64,000 bases of DNA from an uncultured Cohaesibacter sp. (GTDB taxonomy: Bacteria; Pseudomonadota; Alphaproteobacteria; Rhizobiales; Cohaesibacteraceae). The notes under the pieces were generated by a model that had not been told where the DNA came from, ran no database searches, and saw nothing but the letters and a program-made list of their open reading frames with translations. The position numbers and the translations under genes were made by a program. The stretch lies in contig NZ_OY782764.1 of NCBI RefSeq assembly GCF_963678225.1, positions 1,307,001 to 1,371,000 of the forward strand, read 5' to 3'. This document shows, one piece after another, positions 9,280 through 18,049 of the stretch; position 1 is the first letter of the stretch; every line of letters starts with the position of its first letter.

Positions 9280-10108
9280 GGGGCTGGCGCATTTCCTTGA
9301 GGCTGCGAGCGTGGTGAAGGTTTCCCTTGGCGCAATCAAGGGCTCCTCGCCGCGTGAAGCCGGTGCGTCGCTTTATGTGTCTCCGGATGGCTTGCATGGC
9401 ACCATCGGTGGCGGTCAGCTGGAATATATCGCCATTGATGAAGCCCGGCGCATGCTGACCCGTGGTGAAGCGAACAAACAGATGGATGTGCCGCTTGGCC
9501 CCGAAATCGGTCAATGCTGCGGAGGGGCGGTGTCGCTCCATTTCAAACAGATGAATGACGCGCTAAAAGCAGATGAAATCGCGGCCGAGCAACAGCAACG
9601 GGAAACCCAGCCCCATGTCTATATCTTTGGCGCCGGGCATGTGGGGCGCGCGCTTGCAAGGGCGCTGCATCTTCTACCTCTAAGGCCTATCCTCATCGAT
9701 AGCCGCGCCGAGGAATTGGCGTTGGTGGATGTGCCCGTAGAGCAACGCCTCGCAGCCCTGCCCGAAGCAGAGATTCGCACGGCTCCGCCAGCGAGCGCCT
9801 ATCTGATCCTGACCCATGATCATGCCCTTGATTTCCTGCTGGCTCGTGACGCGCTTGGCCGCAAGGATGCGGCCTATGTAGGCATGATCGGGTCCAAGAG
9901 CAAACGGGCCACCTTCAGCCATTGGCTGAAGCGCGAAGAGCCTATCCTTGCAGCAAACCGGCTTGACGCCTTGATTTGCCCCATCGGGACGCATGAAATG
10001 GTCCGTGACAAGAGGCCCGCAGTGATTGCGGCCATGGTTGCCGCCGAGCTACTCACCGTTCTGTTGTCCGCAAAGCAGAGTGAAGTGTCTCAGTCCGAGC
10101 AGCTCTGA
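9272..10108 (+). CDS. xdhC: Xanthine dehydrogenase accessory protein XdhC
   Basis: 278 aa. Chaperone that binds molybdenum cofactor, supports its sulfuration and inserts it into XdhB. The N-terminal XdhC/CoxI domain (GSSPREAGASLYVS, GTIGGGQLEY, GQCCGG) is followed by a Rossmann domain (YIFGAGHVGRAL, LTHDHALDF, YVGMIGSKSKR). The ATG at 9272 lies inside the end of xdhB (8-bp overlap). It is the last gene of xdhABC, followed after 26 bp by a bidirectional terminator. Confidence 0.94.
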   Translation: MAKGLAHFLEAASVVKVSLGAIKGSSPREAGASLYVSPDGLHGTIGGGQLEYIAIDEARRMLTRGEANKQMDVPLGPEIGQCCGGAVSLHFKQMNDALKADEIAAEQQQRETQPHVYIFGAGHVGRALARALHLLPLRPILIDSRAEELALVDVPVEQRLAALPEAEIRTAPPASAYLILTHDHALDFLLARDALGRKDAAYVGMIGSKSKRATFSHWLKREEPILAANRLDALICPIGTHEMVRDKRPAVIAAMVAAELLTVLLSAKQSEVSQSEQL

Positions 10109-10134
10109 AATTCCTACGGCATCATCAAGGCAAT

Positions 10135-10168
10135 AAAAAAGCCCACCGTGATCCCGGCGGGCTTTTGA
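10135..10168. terminator. Bidirectional terminator between xdhC and the purine permease
   Basis: GCCCACCG, short loop, CGGCGGGC (one mismatch), with an A run on the left and TTTT on the right. It serves both convergent operons. Confidence 0.8.
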
Positions 10169-10191
10169 TTTTCAATATTCAAATGTTGTGA

Positions 10192-11622
10192 TCACTCGCC
10201 GGGCTGAATTTCCGGATTGTGACCGGCCATGCCTCCGGAAACCTCTTCGGTGGATTCCGCAGCCAGCTCTTCTGGCAGGATCAGATTAAGCACGACGGCA
10301 ATCAGAGCCGCAGGCAACAGACCCGAGGTCAGAAGCACTTTCAGGGTGCCTGGAACATATTGCAGAGCGCTTGGCTCCAGCTGCAGACCCAGACCAACGG
10401 ACAGGGCAATGGCGAAGATCACCATATTGCGGCGGTTCCAGTTGACGTCAGACAGCATGGAGATACCGGACGCCACGACCATGCCGAACATCACGACAAC
10501 GCCGCCGCCGAGCACTTCAATCGGAATGGTGCGGATGAGGCTGCCCACTTTCGGGACGAGGCCGCAGATGATCAGGAAGATCGCACCGAAGGTGACCACA
10601 TGGCGGCTCATGACGCCGGTGATGGCAACCAGACCCACATTCTGTGAGAAGGAGGTGTTTGGCAGACCACCGAAGATACCGGCCACTGCTGTGCCCAGAC
10701 CGTCGGCATAAGTTGCACCGGCGATTTCCTTGTCGGTTGCTTCACGGCCAGCACCACCCTTGGTGATGCCGGAGACATCGCCCACGGTTTCAATGGCGGA
10801 AACAACAGCCATCAGACAGAATCCGATGATGGCAGCAAAGGACATTTCAAAGCCATATTTGAACGGCATCGGCAGAGCGAACGCTGCAGCATTGTTCCAG
10901 GAGCCTGCAATGGCGGCCGGAGACAGTTTGCCAATACCGATGGCAAAGACATAACCGGCAATGAGGCCGAGAAGAACAGCCGAAATGGCCCACATGCCAC
11001 GCGCATAGAATTTGAGGCCAAGCGTGACAAGGATCACAACCGCTGCACAGGCCCAGCTGGCGAGCGTTCCGAATTCTGGCTTGCCAACCATATGGGCGCC
11101 ACCCGCAGAATATTGGATACCGACCTTGATCAGCGCCAGACCGATCATCATGACCACAAGGCCTGTGACCAATGGCGGCAGGGCAAAGCGGATCTTGCCA
11201 ATGAACAGGCCAAGGAAGGCATGAAACAGGCCGCCGATGAAAATGCCCGTATAGAGTGCCGCCATGCCATCAATGCCTTTGCCAGCCACCAATGGAATCA
11301 TCACAGGCAGGAAGGCAAAGCTGGTGCCCTGAACCACAGGCAGCGCCGCGCCCACGGGCCCAAGCGTGATGGTTTGCAACAGGGTTGCCACACCAGCAAT
11401 CAGCATGGACATCTGGATCATGTAAAGCAGCTCTGGAAAGTCCGGGCTGTTTGAGCCGAAGCCAAAGCCGGCAGCCCCTGCGACGATGATCGCGGGCGTC
11501 ACGTTGGCGATGAACATCGCCAGAACATGCTGGATGCCCAAAGGAATGGCCTTGAGCAAGGGTGGTGTGTAATTTGGATCCCGGAGCTGCTCCGGAGTGC
11601 CGATTGAACTGTTCTTCATCAT
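10192..11622 (-). CDS. NCS2 family purine (xanthine/uric acid type) permease
   Basis: 476 aa from the ATG at 11622; a second in-frame ATG follows directly, and GAGGGG lies 4 to 7 nt before the pair. Proton symporter of the nucleobase-ascorbate (NAT/NCS2) family in the inner membrane, with about 14 hydrophobic segments. The NCS2 signature is present as SQNVGLVAITGVMSRHV. Other family segments are NVTPAIIVAGAAGFGFGS and VVQGTSFAFLPVMIPL. It is last in an operon with puuE-uraD and allA, so uptake of xanthine, urate or a related purine is the natural job. Exact substrate cannot be read from sequence alone. Confidence 0.9.
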   Translation of the reverse strand: MMKNSSIGTPEQLRDPNYTPPLLKAIPLGIQHVLAMFIANVTPAIIVAGAAGFGFGSNSPDFPELLYMIQMSMLIAGVATLLQTITLGPVGAALPVVQGTSFAFLPVMIPLVAGKGIDGMAALYTGIFIGGLFHAFLGLFIGKIRFALPPLVTGLVVMMIGLALIKVGIQYSAGGAHMVGKPEFGTLASWACAAVVILVTLGLKFYARGMWAISAVLLGLIAGYVFAIGIGKLSPAAIAGSWNNAAAFALPMPFKYGFEMSFAAIIGFCLMAVVSAIETVGDVSGITKGGAGREATDKEIAGATYADGLGTAVAGIFGGLPNTSFSQNVGLVAITGVMSRHVVTFGAIFLIICGLVPKVGSLIRTIPIEVLGGGVVVMFGMVVASGISMLSDVNWNRRNMVIFAIALSVGLGLQLEPSALQYVPGTLKVLLTSGLLPAALIAVVLNLILPEELAAESTEEVSGGMAGHNPEIQPGE

Positions 11623-11670
11623 GTTACCCCTCAACGGATGTTGTTTTTCCTCCGGTGACTTCTTGTCTTA

Positions 11671-12207
11671 TTATTTTGATTGCTTTTGTTTTTGGGTCTT
11701 TGGGCTCGCGGCCACCCAATAGGGTTCCTCGAACCAGAATTCTTCAAGATTGTCCGCGTTACCGATCCGGTCGACCACGGCAAAGAGCCCCGGTGCCTTG
11801 AGCGGTGTCAGCACGCCATGCCAGACATTGCGGTGAAAATTAATGCCCTGTCCGGGGGTTGTTACAAAGGCCAATGGTTTGCCGGGCTTGCCCCCTTCGT
11901 CAGGCGCCACTGTCACCAGAAAGGCATTCATGCTCATGGGCAGGAAGGCCTGTGAGCCGAGCGGATGGCGCTCGACCATATCGAGGCAATAGGGAAGGGA
12001 CCGCGGCTGAGCATCAAACAGCGAAATGCCAGCGCGACCGTCCTCATCTCCGCTGGCTAAAAAATCCAGCTCAGCCAGATCATGATAGCGCCCGCAAAAG
12101 CCCTGATTGATGATCTTCGTGGGGGCGCCGTTCGCCTCCAGAATATCACCAAAGGGTGCGAAGGCTTCCGCGCTCAGCGGAGCAATCATGATGGCCTCAT
12201 CGCACAT
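11671..12207 (-). CDS. allA: Ureidoglycolate lyase
   Basis: 178 aa. Splits (S)-ureidoglycolate into glyoxylate and urea, the step that feeds urease and malate synthase. Family features include the opening IAPLSAEAFAPFGDILEA, the central FLVTVAP and PGQGINFHRNVWHGVLTPL, and VVDRIG. The C-terminus is a short Lys/Gln tail. Its start overlaps the end of puuE-uraD by 22 bp, which implies coupling, and the permease starts 48 bp downstream. Confidence 0.93.
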   Translation of the reverse strand: MCDEAIMIAPLSAEAFAPFGDILEANGAPTKIINQGFCGRYHDLAELDFLASGDEDGRAGISLFDAQPRSLPYCLDMVERHPLGSQAFLPMSMNAFLVTVAPDEGGKPGKPLAFVTTPGQGINFHRNVWHGVLTPLKAPGLFAVVDRIGNADNLEEFWFEEPYWVAASPKTQKQKQSK

Positions 12208-13643
12208 CGCGCACCTCCTGCAAGGCTATCGCTCACGCGATAGAAGGCGATGCGCTCGACCTGTTTGCAAGCGGTGGCAAATTCGGTGTCGCTGTCATTC
12301 TCGATGCGCTGGGTAAAGGCATCAAGGATGCTGGCCTTGTCATGGTCGCGCACGGCGATGATGAAAGGAAAGCCATGCTTGTCCATATAGGTCTTGTTCA
12401 TGGCCATGAACTGAGCGCGCTCTTCGTTGGAAAGCAGATCAAGCCCGGCGCTGGCCTGTTCAGCAGTGGAGTCTGCTGTCAATTGCTTGGCTGCGGCCAG
12501 TTTGCCCGCCAGATCCGGATGGGCCTTGAGAACCGACAGCTTTTCCTCTTTTGAAGACGCGCGGAAGGCACGGCAGAGCGCGCTGTGTAGGCCGATGGCC
12601 GTATCATGACTAGGGCCGAGCTCAAGGGCAAAGGCGCGCTCAGCAATCCATGGGCTATGCTCAAAGATGCCGCCGTAAAGAGAGACAAAGCGTGCTTCGT
12701 CCATCTGGCTGGGGTGTTCGAAGCGAACCGGAGGATGGGTCTCCTGCCAATGGCGGGCTATATCAATGCGACGTGCAAACCAGACATCACTTTTCGACTG
12801 CGCATACTCCATGAAACGCTTGAGCGCCATGACCCGCCCTGGCCGTCCCACAAGGCGGCAATGCAGGCCGATATTCATCATCTTGGGTGTTCCGGCCTCG
12901 CCTTCCTCATAAAGGCAATCGAACGTGTCCTTGAGATAGGCAAAATACTGGTCGCCGGAGTTGAACCCTTGCGCCGTTGCAAAGCGCATGTCGTTGCAGT
13001 CGAGCGTATAGGGGATCAACAGCTGGTCCCGCTCTCCAGCCTCAATCCAGTAAGGCAGATCGTCGTCATAGATATCGGAAATATAATCGAAGATACCGAT
13101 CTCGCTGGCGAGCGCCACGGTGTTATCCGAGCAACGACCCGTATACCAACCCAGAGGCTTGGCGCCCGTGACCTCCTCATGCAGACGAATGGCCTCCAGC
13201 ATGTCGGCTTTTTCGTCTTCCGGGTTGGCGTCTTTATACTCGATCCACTTCAGGCCGTGGCTGGCGATCTCCCAGTCGGCTTCTTGCATGGCTGCGACTT
13301 GCTCGGGGCTACGCGCCAAAGCTGAAGCGACACCATAAACAGTGGCCGGAATGCCCATGGAGGTGAACAGGCGATGCAGGCGCCAGAAACCGGCCCGTGC
13401 GCCATATTCATAGATGGATTCCATGTTCCAGTGGCGCTGGCCGGGCCATTGGGCTGCACCAACAATCTCGGACAGAAAGGCTTCGGAGGCGGCGTCGCCA
13501 TGTAGAATGCAGTTTTCACCGCCCTCTTCATAGTTGATCACAAATTGCACAGCTATCTTCGCCCCGCCAGGCCAATTGGCGGCAGGCGGCGTTGGTCCGT
13601 AACCGGACATATTGCGCAAATATCGTGTCGACGTCTTATTCAT
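12186..13643 (-). CDS. Allantoinase PuuE fused to OHCU decarboxylase UraD
   Basis: 485-aa fusion. Residues about 1-310 are the PuuE-type (polysaccharide-deacetylase fold) allantoinase: YGPTPPAANWPGGAKIAVQF, NYEEGGENCILHGD, WEIASHGLKWIEY, GWYTGRCSDNT, and HCRLVGRPGR. Residues about 318-472 are UraD, 2-oxo-4-hydroxy-4-carboxy-5-ureidoimidazoline decarboxylase: KAHPDLAGKLA with the catalytic His375, LTADSTAEQASAGLDLL, and MNKTYMDKHGFPFIIAVR. One polypeptide therefore carries the enzyme making (S)-allantoin and the one opening its ring. Fusions of this kind are known in proteobacteria. It is first in its operon, divergent from uraH, which supplies the UraD substrate. Confidence 0.94.
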   Translation of the reverse strand: MNKTSTRYLRNMSGYGPTPPAANWPGGAKIAVQFVINYEEGGENCILHGDAASEAFLSEIVGAAQWPGQRHWNMESIYEYGARAGFWRLHRLFTSMGIPATVYGVASALARSPEQVAAMQEADWEIASHGLKWIEYKDANPEDEKADMLEAIRLHEEVTGAKPLGWYTGRCSDNTVALASEIGIFDYISDIYDDDLPYWIEAGERDQLLIPYTLDCNDMRFATAQGFNSGDQYFAYLKDTFDCLYEEGEAGTPKMMNIGLHCRLVGRPGRVMALKRFMEYAQSKSDVWFARRIDIARHWQETHPPVRFEHPSQMDEARFVSLYGGIFEHSPWIAERAFALELGPSHDTAIGLHSALCRAFRASSKEEKLSVLKAHPDLAGKLAAAKQLTADSTAEQASAGLDLLSNEERAQFMAMNKTYMDKHGFPFIIAVRDHDKASILDAFTQRIENDSDTEFATACKQVERIAFYRVSDSLAGGARCAMRPS

Positions 13644-13856
13644 TTTGGTTCCTTGCGGCTCCCTAATCTCATTTCCTTCTATAGCATTAAAATATGATCA
13701 CATTTTCTTGAAATTCCGATAGGTATTTATGCATAATGAAGGAGTGTATTCAAAATGGATGCTATTATGATGCAATTCCATATGCTTGCGCGCAACGCGC
13801 GAGGGGCTCAAAAAGAGGCCCATGTAAACGAAAAGATGAAGCAAGGATGGTGATAA
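13644..13856. promoter_or_regulatory. Divergent control region between puuE-uraD and uraH
   Basis: 213 bp without a credible gene, AT-rich around 13680-13750. It must contain the promoters of both transcripts. No operator could be named. Confidence 0.4.
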
Positions 13857-14210
13857 ATGGCGGGATATCTGACGACCCACATATTGGATACGGCGCGCGG
13901 GCGCCCTGCAGTGGGCATGGCCATTGAGCTTTATCGGCTGGAGGGAGAGAGCCGCACATTGCTGGCAACCAAAATCACCAATGAAGACGGCCGCACAGAT
14001 GGGGCCATCCTGCCGAGAGAAGAGTTTTCACCCGGCATCTATGAGCTTGTTTTCTATGCAGGAGCCTATCTTGATGAGGCAGAGGGGATGCAGAAGGAGC
14101 CGCGCTTTCTGGATACGATTCCCATCCGCTTCGGCATGAGCGAAGAGAGCCACTATCATGTGCCGCTGCTGCTTTCTCCCTATGGTTATTCCACCTATCG
14201 GGGCAGCTAG
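13857..14210 (+). CDS. uraH: 5-Hydroxyisourate hydrolase (transthyretin-like)
   Basis: 117 aa. Hydrolyses 5-hydroxyisourate, the urate oxidase product, to OHCU. It has the N-terminal signature YLTTHILDTARGRPA with His8, the central TNEDGRTDG, the late SHYHVPLLLSPYGYSTYRGS and the diagnostic C-terminal YRGS tetrapeptide. It lacks a signal peptide, so it should be cytoplasmic. It is flanked by the LysR gene on the opposite strand (35 bp away), and no terminator was seen between the convergent pair. Confidence 0.95.
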   Translation: MAGYLTTHILDTARGRPAVGMAIELYRLEGESRTLLATKITNEDGRTDGAILPREEFSPGIYELVFYAGAYLDEAEGMQKEPRFLDTIPIRFGMSEESHYHVPLLLSPYGYSTYRGS

Positions 14211-14245
14211 TCAGCACAGAATGTGCGGGGCACAGGGGCCTCTCG

Positions 14246-15175
14246 CTAGTCGGTCTGTTGCTCTTTTTCCTGCTCGGCCAGCACTGTGCGAATATGGCCA
14301 GCGATGAAATCGATAAACAGGCGAATCTTGGGGTCCTGCCGCCGACGATGAGAATAAAGGCAGGCCATCTGGATCGGGATTGGCGGCGTCTGGGTCAGGA
14401 TCGGCACCAACTGGCCGGTGCGTAAATAGTGCAAAACTTCAAATTCCGGCTTCAGAATGATGCCATGACCATGCAGCGCCCAGTCTGTCAGCACGTCGCC
14501 GTCGTCTGATTCGAACGGTCCGGACACGGCAAAGCGCTTTACGCCATCTTCGGTCTGCAAGGGCCACTGGAACTCCGGCGCACCGGGATAGCGCAGATTG
14601 AGGCAGGCATGATCCGGTCCGGCCAGCGCTTCACCGTTCTCCGGTTCACCATGGGTTTCGATGTAGGAGGGAGAGGCACAGAGCACGCGGCGGCAATCGG
14701 CAATCTTGCGAATCCGCAGGTTGGAATCCTCCGGCACGCCAAGGAAGAAGGCCACATCCAGCCCCTCGGCCGCCACATCCAGCTTGCGATCGGAAAGGCG
14801 CATGCGCACATCGATGAGCGGGAATTGCTTCTTGAAGTCTGGCACGGCAGGGGCCACCAGCCGTCGCCCGATGCCAAGGGGGGCCGCCACATGGATGGAG
14901 CCGCGCGGCTTGAGCGTGACGCTGGATACAAGCGCTTCGGCTTCCTCGATGGTTTCAAGGATGCGACAGGCGCCGGGATAGAATAGTTTGCCCTGTTCGG
15001 TCGGGGTCAGCACGCGGGTTGTGCGCTGGAACAGACGCACATTGAGATGGTCTTCCAGCTGTGAAATGCGGGCCGAAGCCACGGCGGGCGAAATCCGCTG
15101 GTCGCGGGCGGCAGCCGACATGGAGCCAAGTTCAAAAACACGAACGAAGGTTTTAATATTATCAAAATAGGACAT
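14246..15175 (-). CDS. LysR family transcriptional regulator
   Basis: 309 aa. Winged helix-turn-helix at residues about 1-60 (FDNIKTFVRVFELGSMSAAA, ISQLEDHLNVRLFQRTTR, LTPTEQGKLFY), then a periplasmic-binding-like effector domain (about 90-295). The sequence resembles the CrgA/DmlR-like branch of LysR proteins. It is divergent from puuD with a 148-bp shared region, which for LysR proteins usually means control of the divergent gene. Regulation of urate oxidation by a purine intermediate is therefore likely, though the effector is unknown. Confidence 0.9.
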   Translation of the reverse strand: MSYFDNIKTFVRVFELGSMSAAARDQRISPAVASARISQLEDHLNVRLFQRTTRVLTPTEQGKLFYPGACRILETIEEAEALVSSVTLKPRGSIHVAAPLGIGRRLVAPAVPDFKKQFPLIDVRMRLSDRKLDVAAEGLDVAFFLGVPEDSNLRIRKIADCRRVLCASPSYIETHGEPENGEALAGPDHACLNLRYPGAPEFQWPLQTEDGVKRFAVSGPFESDDGDVLTDWALHGHGIILKPEFEVLHYLRTGQLVPILTQTPPIPIQMACLYSHRRRQDPKIRLFIDFIAGHIRTVLAEQEKEQQTD

Positions 15176-15323
15176 GGCGTATGGCCATCGCTTTTTCTTG
15201 TTTTTTTTGAATCTGATCTGTTTTTTTCTTCATACCAGAAAATACGTCTCTGCAATAGAGTGACAATAAGGCCTTATAGAGGTCGCCAGAGGGGGAGCAA
15301 AAGATTGAATTTGGAGTTTTGGG
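15176..15323. promoter_or_regulatory. Divergent LysR / puuD promoter region
   Basis: 148 bp between the LysR start and puuD. LysR-type sites (T-N11-A) are too degenerate to place by eye here. Confidence 0.35.
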
Positions 15324-16589
15324 ATGCTTGATTTTGACTTGTTGCAACCGCTCATCTGGTCCTGGCTGGAATTTGCCGTCCGCTGGACCCATGTGATCAC
15401 CGCGATCGCTTGGATTGGATCGAGCTTTTATTTCATCGCGCTGGATCTGGGCTTGCGCAAGGCTCCCAATCTGCCGGTTGGCGCCCATGGCGAAGAATGG
15501 CAGGTGCATGGCGGCGGCTTCTACCATATCCGCAAATTTCTCGTCGCGCCCGAGCATATGCCTGAGCATCTGACTTGGTTCAAATGGGAGAGCTATTCGA
15601 CCTGGCTGTCCGGTGCGGCGCTGCTCATGGTGACCTATTGGGCCGGAGCCAATCTGTTTCTGATCGATCAGTCCAAGATGGAGCTGGAGGTCTGGCAGGC
15701 CGTTCTCATTTCCGCCGGTTCGCTGACCATCGGCTGGCTCGTTTATGATTTTCTCTGCAAATCAAGCCTTGATGCAAAGCCGACGCTTTTGATGGTGTTG
15801 CTGTTTGTGCTGCTGGTGGCCATGGGCTGGGGCTATAATCATGTCTTCACCGGCCGCGCCGTGCTGCTGCATCTGGGGGCCTTCACCGCGACCATCATGA
15901 CGGCGAATGTGTTCTTCATCATCATTCCCAATCAGAAGATTGTGGTGGCCGACCTCAAGGCAGGCCGCACGCCGGACCCCAAATATGGCAAGATCGCCAA
16001 GTTGCGCTCGACCCATAACAACTATCTCACCCTGCCGGTGATCTTCCTGATGCTGTCCAATCACTATCCGCTGGCCTTTGCCTCGCCCTATAACTGGGTC
16101 ATTGCGGCGCTGGTGTTCCTGATGGGTGTCACCATCCGGCATTGGTTCAACACCCGCCATGCCCGCAAGGGCAACCCTTACTGGACCATACCGGCAACCA
16201 TTGTTCTGTTTCTTGCGATTGTCTGGATTTCGCTCATTCCGACCATCTATGAAAGCGATGAGGATTACATGGATGAGGAGCAAGAACTCAGCCAGACGCT
16301 CTCTGATTATGAAATGAAATATGCCAACGCGGCGGGCTTTGAAGAGGTGACCGACATCGTTATCAGTCGCTGCTCCATGTGCCATGCAGACGAAGTGGCG
16401 TGGGAAGGCATAGGCACAGCGCCCCGTGGCATTCATCTCGACAATGAGGCACGCATTATTCGAGCTGCGCGGGAAATTTATATCAATGCAGGTGCAACCA
16501 ACGCCATGCCGCCCGCAAATGTGACCTTCATGGAGCCGGAAGAGCGCCGGACGATCATCAACTGGTACAAGGCCGCGCAAAAAGGCTAA
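15324..16589 (+). CDS. puuD: Membrane-bound urate oxidase with cytochrome c domain
   Basis: 421 aa. Integral-membrane urate oxidase that turns urate into 5-hydroxyisourate and passes electrons to its own cytochrome c domain rather than making hydrogen peroxide. Residues about 1-305 hold roughly eight TM helices with His-containing segments (VRWTHVITAIAWIGSSFYF, GGGFYHIRKF, LGAFTATIMTANVFF, STHNNYLTLPVIFLMLSNHY). The C-terminal region (about 325-421) is a cytochrome c with the haem site CSMCH (Cys350, Cys353, His354) and Met395 as probable axial ligand (NAMPPANVT). Placement beside uraH, LysR and xdh supports the role. No soluble uricase is present in the window. Confidence 0.94.
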   Translation: MLDFDLLQPLIWSWLEFAVRWTHVITAIAWIGSSFYFIALDLGLRKAPNLPVGAHGEEWQVHGGGFYHIRKFLVAPEHMPEHLTWFKWESYSTWLSGAALLMVTYWAGANLFLIDQSKMELEVWQAVLISAGSLTIGWLVYDFLCKSSLDAKPTLLMVLLFVLLVAMGWGYNHVFTGRAVLLHLGAFTATIMTANVFFIIIPNQKIVVADLKAGRTPDPKYGKIAKLRSTHNNYLTLPVIFLMLSNHYPLAFASPYNWVIAALVFLMGVTIRHWFNTRHARKGNPYWTIPATIVLFLAIVWISLIPTIYESDEDYMDEEQELSQTLSDYEMKYANAAGFEEVTDIVISRCSMCHADEVAWEGIGTAPRGIHLDNEARIIRAAREIYINAGATNAMPPANVTFMEPEERRTIINWYKAAQKG

Positions 16590-16630
16590 CCCCTGATCAG
16601 AAGATGACACCAAGCATCGCTCCAAATGGA

Positions 16631-16660
16631 AAAGGCCCGCATCCTGTGCGAGCCTTTTTT
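16631..16660. terminator. Bidirectional terminator between puuD and ureG
   Basis: GGCCCGCA, short loop, TGCGAGCC followed by TTTTTT, with an A run on the other side. It lies between the convergent ends of puuD and the urease operon. Confidence 0.8.
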
Positions 16661-16682
16661 CATGCCTGCAGCGCTGATCGGC

Positions 16683-17321
16683 CTATTCCAGCTCCAATCC
16701 GGATTTCTTGCAAAGGAACGCAACCACCTCCTCCACGCCAACCCCGCGCGAGAGATCGGTAAAGAGATGAGCCTTGCCGCCTCTTACGGTCTTTGCGTCT
16801 TCCTTCATGCGGTCGAGATCCGCTCCGACATAGGGGGCCAGATCGGACTTGTTGATCAGCAGCAGGTCCGAGCGGGAAATGGCTGGTCCGCCCTTGCGCG
16901 GGATGTCGTCGCCCTGCGCGACCGAAATGAGATACACCGTCAGGTCGGCAAGGTCGGGTGAGAAGGTCGCCGCCAGATTGTCGCCACCTGATTCGATGAA
17001 AATGAAATCGAGATCCTTATGCCGGGCGCAGAGTTCATCGACGGCCGCCAGATTGATTGAGGCATCTTCGCGAATGGCCGTATGGGGGCAGCCGCCGGTC
17101 TCAATGCCGATGATGCGATCCTCAGACAGGGCCTGCTTGCGCACCAGCGCTTCGGCATCTTCCTTGGTGTAGATGTCATTGGTGACAACACCAATGGAAA
17201 AGCGGTCACGCATGGCAAGGCAAAGCTTTTCGGTGAGCGTCGTCTTGCCCGAGCCGACCGGTCCGCCGATGCCAATACGCATCGGTCCTGCGTAGCTGTC
17301 TGGGGTGCTGTGTGAAGTCAT
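16683..17321 (-). CDS. ureG: Urease accessory GTPase UreG
   Basis: 212 aa. SIMIBI-class GTPase that delivers nickel to apo-urease with UreD, UreF and UreE. P-loop GPVGSGKT at residues 20-27; the nickel/zinc-binding CPH motif at 78-80 ([13 protein letters not shown]); [15 protein letters not shown] (switch region), and the guanine-specificity segment [13 protein letters not shown]. It is the last gene of the urease operon and overlaps ureF by 4 bp. Confidence 0.97.
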   Translation of the reverse strand: MTSHSTPDSYAGPMRIGIGGPVGSGKTTLTEKLCLAMRDRFSIGVVTNDIYTKEDAEALVRKQALSEDRIIGIETGGCPHTAIREDASINLAAVDELCARHKDLDFIFIESGGDNLAATFSPDLADLTVYLISVAQGDDIPRKGGPAISRSDLLLINKSDLAPYVGADLDRMKEDAKTVRGGKAHLFTDLSRGVGVEEVVAFLCKKSGLELE

Positions 17322-18049
17322 GACCGGAAAATCCTTGTATAAAGCGTCTCGTGCCGCATGGCGGCAATATCGGAATGAAAGCAGCTCGACCCCAGGTCCT
17401 CAAGGCCAGCTGCAGCCGCGTCTTTGGCGCTGGCAAGGATTGCCGCTTCCAGACGCGCTTGCAGTCTCAACCCGTCAGACTGGCCAAGCGGAACCAGCCG
17501 CATGGCAACGGAAATAAGGTTCGAGGCAAAGGCATGTAGGCTCGCAGGCAGAATGGTACCAAGATCGATGCCATGTTCCTTGGCAGTGGCGCCCATGATG
17601 ACGGGGAGAGCGATGGCGTCCAGCCCAGCCTGCTTGATCTGCTCTTGCAACCTGGTCGGCCATGCCGCACTGGCCTTGAAAAAGGCCATGCCCTGCTGGC
17701 TGGTCTCCACATGACGCTCCTTGCTGGCCGATAAGGCCAAAGCCAGATCATTCAGCTCAATCAGGGCATTCATGTTGCTCGCCCCAATGCGCCAGGCATG
17801 AGCCAACAGAATGGCGTCGCTCTTTGCGCTGCCCATGGTGACGAGATGCTCGATCCAGTCGCCAACAAGGCCCATGTCATGGCAAATCCCCTCGCTGATC
17901 GCGGTTTCCAGCCCATGGCTGTAGCTGAAGGTGCCAAGGGGAAAGGCAGGGGAGAGCCAGGTCAATAACCGCAACAGGGCCGTTCCCTGCTGATGGGCAG
18001 AGTTGGCAAGCACGCAAGGCTCAGCAATGGTTTCGGGATTAATGCTCAT
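17318..18049 (-). CDS. ureF: Urease accessory protein UreF
   Basis: 243 aa from the ATG at 18049 ([14 protein letters not shown]). Activation-complex component that bridges UreG to the UreD-urease complex. Hallmarks are [20 protein letters not shown] and [10 protein letters not shown], then an all-helical body ending [15 protein letters not shown]. An upstream in-frame extension to 18154 is a Met/Thr-rich shadow of the UreE histidine tail and is not part of the protein. The chosen start lies inside ureE (11-bp overlap). Confidence 0.94.
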   Translation of the reverse strand: MSINPETIAEPCVLANSAHQQGTALLRLLTWLSPAFPLGTFSYSHGLETAISEGICHDMGLVGDWIEHLVTMGSAKSDAILLAHAWRIGASNMNALIELNDLALALSASKERHVETSQQGMAFFKASAAWPTRLQEQIKQAGLDAIALPVIMGATAKEHGIDLGTILPASLHAFASNLISVAMRLVPLGQSDGLRLQARLEAAILASAKDAAAAGLEDLGSSCFHSDIAAMRHETLYTRIFRS

